Shown piece by piece: positions 1 through 4,897 of a DNA stretch of 8,513 bases (position 1 is the stretch's first letter; each line of letters starts with the position of its first letter). The stretch covers positions 1 through 8,513 of the forward strand of contig WRJV01000234.1 of NCBI GenBank assembly GCA_009778415.1, in the 5' to 3' direction. This stretch comes from Clostridiales bacterium. GTDB lineage: Bacteria > Bacillota > Clostridia > Peptostreptococcales > Anaerovoracaceae. The position numbers and the translations under genes are program-made. The notes under the pieces were generated by a model that saw nothing but the letters and a program-made list of their open reading frames with translations, had not been told where the DNA came from and made no database searches.

Positions 1-292
1 CTTTCTGAGCTTCGTGCCCGGTTGTCTTCACAAGCCTGTTCAGCCCGTCGTAGGAGTGTGCGAGGCTGAATCCGTCCTGCCCCCCTGCGCCGCTCCTGAA
101 TTCAGTCAGGACGTTGCCGTTCGGGTCGTAGCTGTACTTGTGCTCCACCGAATGGTTTGTCTTCTGGTCCGGGTGCTCTGCGTACTGCCTGCGCAGCTGG
201 CCGTTAGCGTCGTGCGTGTAGGTTTCTTTCCACCCGTTGGGGTAGCCCATGCCCACAAGGCGGGCCGGTTTGTTTGCGACACCAAAATCATT
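1..292 (-). pseudogene. Rhs/YD-repeat protein fragment, truncated at both ends
   Basis: Reading the minus strand from 292 to the window edge gives 97 open codons with two recognisable YD-type repeats, around the peptides KYSYDPNGNVLTEF and LAHSYDGLNRLVKTTG, after a stretch KPARLVGMGYPNGW typical of Rhs cores. These repeats build the beta-cage shell that encloses the toxin in Rhs proteins. An in-frame TAA at 293-295 lies directly upstream, and no start codon with a ribosome-binding site is visible, so the fragment has no 5' end. The break lies about ten bases from a 114-bp hairpin-containing repeat (301-414). The gene continues to the left outside the window, so how much of it remains is unknown. 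The Rhs family call is confident. The pseudogene status is inferred from the missing start. Confidence 0.8.
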
Positions 293-300
293 TTATCATA

Positions 301-414
301 TGAGGCGTTTTTGGAGAGCGTCGGCGAAATCGGTTGATACTCCCCAAAAACTGTTGTTTTGTGCGCCAGTTTTGGAACAGAAACACTTAATTCTGGGCAT
401 GATGTCAGGTTTAG
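301..414 (-). repeat. Hairpin-containing repeat, copy A
   Basis: This stretch is roughly 80% identical to 2826-2940 (one small indel by eye), in the same orientation. It holds an inverted repeat with 12-bp arms, GTTTTTGGAGAG (307-318) and CTCCCCAAAAAC (340-351), with one mismatch. On the minus strand the repeat ends in GCCTCA, about ten bases before the rhs fragment begins. The same position relative to rhs-derived DNA is seen in copy B. An open frame runs through both copies with partly similar peptides, but stops and lack of starts argue against coding. Confidence 0.75.
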
Positions 415-494
415 CACGTTGAACAAAAGATGATATCATGGCTCGCGTACAACTGCTGTTATCAACACCGCGCAAACACCGTTGTTGAGACCAC

Positions 495-884
495 TCAATC
501 AATATATTTACAGTCAAGGAGTTTTGCTGACCCAATTATGTGCGAACCTGTTTGAATATTTAGCTTCATTCCTATTGTAATTAAATGCTTAATCATAGTA
601 AATACTTCACCTTCTACTGTTTCAAATTTTACATCTACAGGATATATCTGCCCATATTGATATTCATCATAGTTGCTTTTGATTGTTCCAGAAAACAGAA
701 ATCCTTCCCCAAAGTTGAATGCTGGCAGTAAAGGATATTGCCTTCCCGAATAGCTTTGATTTGGTGCTGAACGGCTTGTTCGAGCGTTCAAACGCAAGCA
801 ATCGCAGGTGATGGTGTTCAGAAGCTTTGATGGTTTGGATTTCTTGTGCCGATCCCTTGGCACAGTCGCCTCGCTGCATGCCAA
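495..884 (-). CDS. Orphan immunity-like protein, EF-Tu-like beta-barrel appearance, 5' end uncertain
   Basis: An open frame of 129 codons ends at TGA 495-497. Its last ~95 residues look like one compact all-beta domain: a segment with YSGRQYPLLPAFNFGEGF followed by LFSGTI, then YGQIYPVDVKF, and finally IGMKLNIQTGSHIIGSAKLL. This pattern resembles the C-terminal barrel domain of elongation factor Tu, in which a GxxFxIxEGxxxxGxG segment closes the barrel; small proteins of this shape occur next to polymorphic toxins. The resemblance is by eye only. The first codon (TTG at 884) has no ribosome-binding site, and the first ~24 residues look unnatural, so the original 5' end may have been replaced. 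It lies downstream of the orphan toxin/immunity pair with no toxin of its own, which fits a leftover immunity gene. An unrelated small protein remains possible. Confidence 0.45.
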   Translation of the reverse strand: MACSEATVPRDRHKKSKPSKLLNTITCDCLRLNARTSRSAPNQSYSGRQYPLLPAFNFGEGFLFSGTIKSNYDEYQYGQIYPVDVKFETVEGEVFTMIKHLITIGMKLNIQTGSHIIGSAKLLDCKYID

Positions 885-1405
885 AGGAGAAAATCTTTAT
901 GGAAGCGTATCTTCAATATTCAGCATGTCGTCAACATCTGGCGGCAAATACCCATAGTCATTAAATAATTAGTCTCAATATTGTTTCGTTTTCATTGCTT
1001 TCGTGTCGATCGCTGCACTGTGTCTTGCTGCGCCGTCTTCGGTTGGGTGTGAATAGTAACGCCATAGTTACGAACGGGGAGCACCAAGTAGCAAGCAGCT
1101 GAGCTTTCTGTGCGCCTCGCCCACGCTTTTTCGACATTGCAAATTTCCGCAGCCACAAAAGGGGCAGCCTTTGACGAGCTGCCCCAACGTGGCATTGATG
1201 TTTTCTCCAAGCCCCTCTCCCTCTGAGTTTTCACACCTGTTAAGCCAAGCGTTCCTGTGCTCAGAGCATGGACTTTGTCCTATTGACTGCGGTTCAAACG
1301 GTTTTGGGGCGATTTGTATGCTGTATCACTTTTGGCATCATGGATTATGCCATAGTCCGCTACTAGTCCCTGTTTAAATTTTATTTCTCACATCACATGG
1401 GTCAG
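885..1405. other. Decayed intergenic DNA with short coding remnants
   Basis: No credible complete gene lies in these ~520 bases. On the minus strand two short frames look protein-like. One ends at TAA 898-900 and contains DYGYLPPDVDDMLNIEDTLP. The other runs from about 1378 to a stop near 1290 and contains GLVADYGIIHDAKSDTAYKS. Both lack starts and are bounded by stops. They could be remnants of toxin or immunity tails, but neither is recognised. A hairpin terminator (1157-1185) lies in the middle. A small palindrome TGCTCAGAGCA is present near 1258-1268. Confidence 0.4.
1157..1185 (-). terminator. Hairpin terminator for minus-strand transcripts
   Basis: GGGGCAGC at 1161-1168 and GCTGCCCC at 1178-1185 form a perfect 8-bp stem with a 9-base loop. 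Read on the minus strand the stem is followed by TTTT. It lies about 220 bp downstream of the stop of the immunity gene at 1406-1939 and would end the toxin/immunity transcript. The T-tract is short, so efficiency is uncertain. Confidence 0.55.
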
Positions 1406-1939
1406 TTATATTTCCTTATAATCATAAATATGTGGATTTTTCAAGAAAGCATCTACAGAAATTGCGTCATTGGTATCAAATTCATATTCTACCTTACCAT
1501 TAACGTTTAGTCTCAAATTGCAAAATCCGTATGGCCATGCCATTACACATTCCCATAAATACTCACTTGATTCACTATTACTACTTGCATGACCCCATTC
1601 CCTGCGAATCATTGTCTTCGAGCCGTCGTGATTTTTTGCCACCATAGTCCTGCTATGTTCGTCTTTAATATTATCATAGATGTATACTTCGATACTGCCA
1701 CCAATCAAGTCCCTAATTCGAATCGTTCCAATGCCAGAAACATACAAGTTTTTATTATCATGGTTTGGGTAGAAGCTTTTATCGTGCTTCCAATGCTGAT
1801 CTAAATTAATGGTTGCTCCCCAAATTGAAAACTCAAAGCAGTCAGGCAAAATCTTTCTGCAGTAGAAATCAACAATTTCGGCCTCAGTAAAATCAATTCT
1901 GTTAAAATTTTCTTTTGTTAAATCAATTAGATACCGCAT
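1406..1939 (-). CDS. Probable immunity protein for the methyltransferase-like orphan Rhs tip
   Basis: A 177-residue acidic, soluble-looking protein with no signal peptide or membrane segment. It starts with ATG at 1937-1939, preceded by AAGGAG about six bases upstream, a site that overlaps the end of the toxin frame. Only nine bases separate the toxin stop from this start, so the two are translationally linked, the standard arrangement of Rhs toxin and cognate immunity genes. The sequence is rich in aromatic residues (WGATINLDQHW, EYLWECVMAWPYGFCN) and is strongly AT-rich compared with the rhs core. No known immunity family is recognised. The immunity role is inferred from position, size, spacing and base composition, not from homology. 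Confidence 0.65.
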   Translation of the reverse strand: MRYLIDLTKENFNRIDFTEAEIVDFYCRKILPDCFEFSIWGATINLDQHWKHDKSFYPNHDNKNLYVSGIGTIRIRDLIGGSIEVYIYDNIKDEHSRTMVAKNHDGSKTMIRREWGHASSNSESSEYLWECVMAWPYGFCNLRLNVNGKVEYEFDTNDAISVDAFLKNPHIYDYKEI

Positions 1940-1948
1940 AGCTACTCC

Positions 1949-2806
1949 TTAATTCTTTTTTAGTATAATTTCCATAACTGTTCCCTGTATCTCTTCCCCT
2001 GTAGTTTTATAGCCTTGGGCAGCGTTTACGGCTTGTCCTTTGGAAACAAATGAATATCCAGCTGAATTTAATTCCACTTCTGTCATTTTGTATACCATAT
2101 TGAATGCTGGATTAGACATCCCTCCCGTAATCTCTAAGGTTCCTCCTTTTTGTAGAGCTCTTGACACTTCTGAAGTTAGTACATCATATCCATACGGGTT
2201 TTGCATAATGATCTTGCTTTGACTTCCTGTTGCAATGTTGCTTAAGTTTGTAACATTACCCATATTAACGCCTGGAACTGCTGGATTAATGTCAATGTTA
2301 TATGCTCCTTCGAGTGGCCTTTGGCCTGCACCAATATTTAAGGTACCGTTCTTTGTGGCAGGAGTTTCAAGATACTTAGCCGTACCCCCAGCAACAACTT
2401 CCTTCGCAATATCGGCTCCGAAATACCTTATTACGCTGTACCCAGCACTTTTTATCGCTTCAATCACAGCCGCGTCCGATGAAGTAACAACCAGAGCGGT
2501 GTCGGCAGTAACGGAGGCTTCTGTGCATGCTGCTAATGCGAAATACCCCACAGCGGTGACCCCGTAATAAAGAACCGCAGCTCCAGCCGTAATTTTCATC
2601 GCCAGCATCGTGCCTTCTTCTGTTATGTTGTCCCCGCCGATTCGGGCGCTGAGCGCCTCAATGCTGGCTGGCAGCGGCTGTGGGTTCGTCGTTGGTGGTT
2701 TTGCCGCCGGCGTTTCCGCCACTGGCGGCTTAGTCACTGGCGTCGTGAGGCCCCACATAGCCTTGTGCGCGATTTTTATTGCCAGTGTAGGGCAGTAAGC
2801 CGCCAA
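1949..2806 (-). CDS. Orphan Rhs C-terminal cassette with methyltransferase-like toxin domain
   Basis: This 285-codon frame has three parts. Residues 27-140 repeat the Pro-rich linker and hydrophobic pre-toxin segment (AGAAVLYYGVTAVGYFALAA) of the rhs product at 7257-8513. From about residue 141 the sequence is different and resembles a Rossmann-type SAM-dependent methyltransferase: LNIGAGQRP (156-164, glycine-rich motif I), an acidic residue closing strand 2 in NIDINP (D172), strand 4 in IIMQNPYGYD (199-208) and strand 5 in GGTLEITG (221-228). The domain is about 145 residues, short for a full methyltransferase. The only possible start near the 5' end is TTG at 2806 without a good ribosome-binding site, and an in-frame TGA lies inside the upstream hairpin repeat. 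It is therefore most likely silent until recombined onto an rhs core. The toxin activity and its substrate are inferred. Confidence 0.7.
   Translation of the reverse strand: MAAYCPTLAIKIAHKAMWGLTTPVTKPPVAETPAAKPPTTNPQPLPASIEALSARIGGDNITEEGTMLAMKITAGAAVLYYGVTAVGYFALAACTEASVTADTALVVTSSDAAVIEAIKSAGYSVIRYFGADIAKEVVAGGTAKYLETPATKNGTLNIGAGQRPLEGAYNIDINPAVPGVNMGNVTNLSNIATGSQSKIIMQNPYGYDVLTSEVSRALQKGGTLEITGGMSNPAFNMVYKMTEVELNSAGYSFVSKGQAVNAAQGYKTTGEEIQGTVMEIILKKN
2391..2730 (-). repeat. Pre-toxin direct repeat, orphan copy
   Basis: These 340 bases match 7717-8056 in the same orientation without any gap (constant offset 5326) and with about 12 mismatches by eye, near 96% identity. The repeat encodes the Pro-rich linker and hydrophobic pre-toxin segment. 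It ends sharply on both sides: the toxin sequence differs on the left and the upstream sequence differs on the right. It is a ready substrate for homologous recombination. Confidence 0.92.
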
Positions 2807-2825
2807 ACTACTGTTCGGGCAAATT

Positions 2826-2940
2826 TGAGGCGCTTTTGGAGAGCACCGGCAAAATCAGGCTGACACTCTCCAAAAGCTGTTGTTTTGTGTGCCAGTTTCG
2901 GGACAGAAACACTCAATTCTCGGCAAGATGTGGAATTTAG
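2826..2940 (-). repeat. Hairpin-containing repeat, copy B
   Basis: This is the counterpart of 301-414. It holds a perfect 12-bp inverted repeat, GCTTTTGGAGAG (2832-2843) and CTCTCCAAAAGC (2866-2877), with a 22-base spacer. Compared with copy A, one stem pair changed from C-G to T-A on both arms, a compensatory change. On the minus strand it precedes the orphan toxin cassette. Its far side ends five bases from the ISAzo13-like element, so it may be truncated there. Confidence 0.75.
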
Positions 2941-2946
2941 GAACTG

Positions 2947-4149
2947 TCAAACAATAACTTGACTATTTTCCCGGCGCAGAATCTTGTAATTCCAAGATTC
3001 ACATGGGGCAATTCTGACGATGTTGATTGACGCAAAGTCTTCATCCGACACTTTTTTCGCAAGCTCGTATTCTGTGTCGTCACGGACGCATATCACTTCA
3101 AAGCCTGTCGTTGTGCGAGTTGACCCAATCAAATCAACAGCGGCCTGAACGTCAACCAACGGCTTGCCCTGCCAGTTTTTCGTGATGTAGCAGAACAAGC
3201 GGTGCTCCACCTTGTTCCATTTTGAGGCGCCTCGAGGAAAATGCGACACTTCAACCTCCAGGCCTGTCCGGTCCACAAACTGCTGCAGCTGGTATTTCCA
3301 CATTCTGGCCCTGTTGCCGTTGCTGCCACCGCAATCGCAATTTATGTAAACCTTTGTCTTGCCCGGAAACGTGCGCTTTCCAACAGTTTCCCACCACCGC
3401 GATATGCTTTCGACCGCGAACTCGCTGGTGTCGTGGCTTGTCCCGACGTTTACAAACCCGACGTTGCAGTTGACGATGCAAACTCCGTACGGCGCGATTT
3501 TGCCGAGCTCTTTGATGGGGAAGTCGTGGTCAAGCACTTTCCTTGGGTTCTTTTTGCTGCGGTACTCTTGCCCGCCGTTTTTGAAATTGCCGATGTTCTC
3601 TTTCTTTTTCGTGTCCACGGAAATAACAGGGTCGCCAGCTATGATGTACCCCAAGGCTGTGCTGTTTATGTGCTCAAACTGCGCGTTCCTGTCGGGGTGC
3701 GGTTCCCCAACCTGCAGCATTTTTTTGTTCGCCTGCTTGCTGTACCCCATGGATTCGAGTATTTTACCGACGGTTTCATGGCTTATGCCGACTCCCTGAG
3801 TTTCCAGCTCGCCTTGGATTTTGCGCAGGCTTTCCGTTGTGTACGACAAAACACGTTCCGGGTTTCCATAAGTTGAGCCGTCAATCAGCTTTCGCACCCT
3901 GTCTTCTATGTCAGGGTATTTTTCTTCGACGCGGTTGCGGCCGCCGCCGATTTTGCGAACTCTCCCGTCCAGCGCCGCACCGCTTTTCAGTTCGTCTATC
4001 CCGCGTTTGACGGTGTTGCGGGAAGCGCCGGAAATCCGAACGACCTCAGCAATCCCCCCTCGGCCGTACGCCAGAGCCTCGCTTGCGAGAAACATGCGTT
4101 TTTGAATCTCGTTCAGGTGCGGCATCATCATCAGTATCCGTTCTTCCAT
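2947..4149 (-). CDS. ISAzo13-family DDE transposase
   Basis: A 400-residue transposase that cuts and joins the ends of its insertion sequence. The N-terminal third has a helix-turn-helix-like stretch (about residues 27-55, RGGIAEVVRISGASRNTVKR). The catalytic core has the family signatures: D179 in ISVDTKKKENIGNFKNGG, D272 in INCDCGGSNGNR, and E315 in SKWNKVEHRLF, together with DTSEFAVESISRWW and ITKNWQGKPL. All three catalytic residues are present and the frame is unbroken, so the copy may be active. ATG at 4149 was chosen over an upstream GTG at 4182 because a GAGG lies about ten bases before it and the GTG lies next to the -10 box. The stop codon TGA falls inside the left inverted repeat, so the gene uses the element to its last bases. 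The family call rests on motif pattern from memory. Confidence 0.9.
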   Translation of the reverse strand: MEERILMMMPHLNEIQKRMFLASEALAYGRGGIAEVVRISGASRNTVKRGIDELKSGAALDGRVRKIGGGRNRVEEKYPDIEDRVRKLIDGSTYGNPERVLSYTTESLRKIQGELETQGVGISHETVGKILESMGYSKQANKKMLQVGEPHPDRNAQFEHINSTALGYIIAGDPVISVDTKKKENIGNFKNGGQEYRSKKNPRKVLDHDFPIKELGKIAPYGVCIVNCNVGFVNVGTSHDTSEFAVESISRWWETVGKRTFPGKTKVYINCDCGGSNGNRARMWKYQLQQFVDRTGLEVEVSHFPRGASKWNKVEHRLFCYITKNWQGKPLVDVQAAVDLIGSTRTTTGFEVICVRDDTEYELAKKVSDEDFASINIVRIAPCESWNYKILRRENSQVIV

Positions 4150-4180
4150 AATGCTTCTACCTCGTTTCTTCGGTAAAAAC

Positions 4181-4209
4181 ACTATATACTAATTTGCTTA
4201 AATAGTCAA
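4181..4209 (-). promoter_or_regulatory. Promoter of the ISAzo13-like transposase
   Basis: Read on the minus strand, TTGACT (4204-4209) and TATAGT (4181-4186) are separated by exactly 17 bases, a near-consensus sigma70 promoter. The -35 box lies inside the inverted repeat, so transposase binding at the end could repress its own transcription. Confidence 0.7.
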
Positions 4210-4223
4210 GTTAATTTTTGACA

Positions 4224-4283
4224 AAGCCTTAGACCATCTGCCACGAAAAGTGAACCCACCGGTCGAAAATAGTACAAGATAAA
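4224..4283. other. 60-bp spacer between the two insertion sequences
   Basis: No gene fits here. The stretch is target DNA left between two insertions. It includes AAAGTGAACCCACC, which could be part of a further IS end, but nothing in the window pairs with it. Confidence 0.4.
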
Positions 4284-4316
4284 GGGGCTGTTGAAATATT
4301 CAATTTCGGCAGCCCC
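4284..4316. repeat. Left terminal hairpin of the IS1182-like element
   Basis: GGGGCTG and CAGCCCC bound this 33-base segment, and 12 of the outer 14 positions pair. It contains the left terminal inverted repeat, so the end of the element is itself a stem-loop. Confidence 0.7.
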
Positions 4317-4368
4317 TGGCATTAATTGAATAACAACAGACAAGGCGCCCCCTTTTAAGAATTCTATA

Positions 4369-4387
4369 TTTCTAGTTTCTAGTTTCT
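4369..4387. repeat. TTTCTAG tandem repeat
   Basis: TTTCTAG occurs at 4369-4375 and 4376-4382, followed by TTTCT at 4383-4387, giving 2.7 units just upstream of the promoter at 4401. It may be a protein-binding site of the element or simple slippage; the sequence cannot decide. Confidence 0.5.
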
Positions 4388-4400
4388 TTTGCGAAAAACC

Positions 4401-4429
4401 TTGACTTTTTTCATTGGCCGCGATATACT
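4401..4429 (+). promoter_or_regulatory. Promoter of the RHH-transposase operon
   Basis: TTGACT at 4401-4406 and TATACT at 4424-4429 are 17 bases apart, close to the sigma70 consensus. It lies 48 bases upstream of the passenger gene start and would drive both genes of the element. Confidence 0.75.
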
Positions 4430-4443
4430 AGGCGTAGTATATC
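4422..4443. promoter_or_regulatory. Operator-like palindrome over the -10 box
   Basis: Arms GATATACTA (4422-4430) and TAGTATATC (4435-4443) are perfect complements around a 4-base centre GGCG. The left arm contains the -10 box, so a bound dimer would block RNA polymerase. The first gene downstream looks like a ribbon-helix-helix protein, a class that often represses its own operon through such sites. That pairing is an inference. Confidence 0.65.
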
Positions 4444-4476
4444 CGAATCAAAATCGAAAAACAAGGAGGCAAAATT

Positions 4477-4893
4477 ATGGGCACAGCAGCCACAAGGGCA
4501 AAACAGAAATGGAACGAGGGGCACTATACTGTTGTAAGAGCCGCTATGGATCCGGAATTGGCAGCCGGCCTGAAGAAACGCTGCAAAGACGAAGGCGTGT
4601 CAGTGGCCAGCGTAATAACGGGGCTTGTTATGGGGCATCTGGGCACAGAGGCTCCGCCCCCCAAAGGGAAGCCGCCCAAAAAAGCCCCGGGCAGCAGGGG
4701 GCAGCGAAACAGGGAGCTTTGGAGGCACATTGTCGCAATCGAAGAAATATGCGGCAGCGAAGAAGAATACATGTGCAACATACCCGAGAACCTCCAAGGC
4801 AGCATCAGGTACGAGAATGCTGAAAACAGCGTGGAGCGCATGCTTTCAGCCATCGAGGAGCTCAAGGAAGCTTACCCGGAAGGGGGGAGGTAG
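4477..4893 (+). CDS. Ribbon-helix-helix-like DNA-binding passenger protein
   Basis: A 138-residue protein starting at ATG 4477 with a strong AGGAGG (4464-4469) seven bases upstream. Residues ~15-50 fit a ribbon-helix-helix fold: a short strand (HYTVVRAAM), a first helix (DPELAAGLKKRCKDEG) and a second helix (SVASVITGLVMGHLG). A basic, Pro-rich linker (APPPKGKPPKKAPGSRG) leads to a helical C-terminal region with NIPENLQGSIRYENAE and a terminal helix ERMLSAIEELKEAY, a combination seen in small Firmicutes RHH-type proteins. The stop lies four bases before the transposase start, so the two are co-transcribed and probably translationally coupled. It likely represses the operon by binding the palindrome at 4422-4443, or helps bind the IS ends. 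It is intact although the transposase is broken. The fold call is by pattern, not by search. Confidence 0.65.
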   Translation: MGTAATRAKQKWNEGHYTVVRAAMDPELAAGLKKRCKDEGVSVASVITGLVMGHLGTEAPPPKGKPPKKAPGSRGQRNRELWRHIVAIEEICGSEEEYMCNIPENLQGSIRYENAENSVERMLSAIEELKEAYPEGGR

Positions 4894-4897
4894 GCGC

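Larger units (their letters stand above)
2945..4223 (-). mobile_element. ISAzo13-like insertion sequence
   Basis: The element is bounded by 24-bp inverted repeats at 2945-2968 and 4200-4223 that match at 22 of 24 positions; both contain TGTCAAA and AACTTGACTATTT. It is about 1.28 kb and holds one transposase gene filling nearly the whole length. No clear target duplication is seen (AC before the left end, AA after the right end). It sits between a hairpin repeat and the IS1182-like element. Confidence 0.85.

Noticed and set aside
301..414. Integron attC site
   Set aside because: The arms begin with GTTTTTGG rather than the GTTRRRY core, the mirrored RYYYAAC is lacking, and no integrase is present.
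881..963. A 21-codon plus-strand frame (start ATG at 899) with a good AAAGGAG upstream
   Set aside because: It is very short, has no promoter, and lies in decayed DNA whose coding traces are on the opposite strand.
1257..1281. Short similarity to the AAAGTCCATGCTC motif of RNase P RNA on the minus strand
   Set aside because: Only a dozen bases match, and the other conserved RNase P regions are not found nearby. The stretch is also a local palindrome.
2610..2798. Plus-strand frames repeated at 2610-2798 and 7936-8253
   Set aside because: They are antisense shadows of the duplicated pre-toxin segment, which has the Rhs context on the minus strand.
3241..3876. A 211-codon plus-strand frame opposite the ISAzo13-like transposase
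   Set aside because: It lies wholly antisense to a transposase with clear catalytic motifs and has no family signature of its own.
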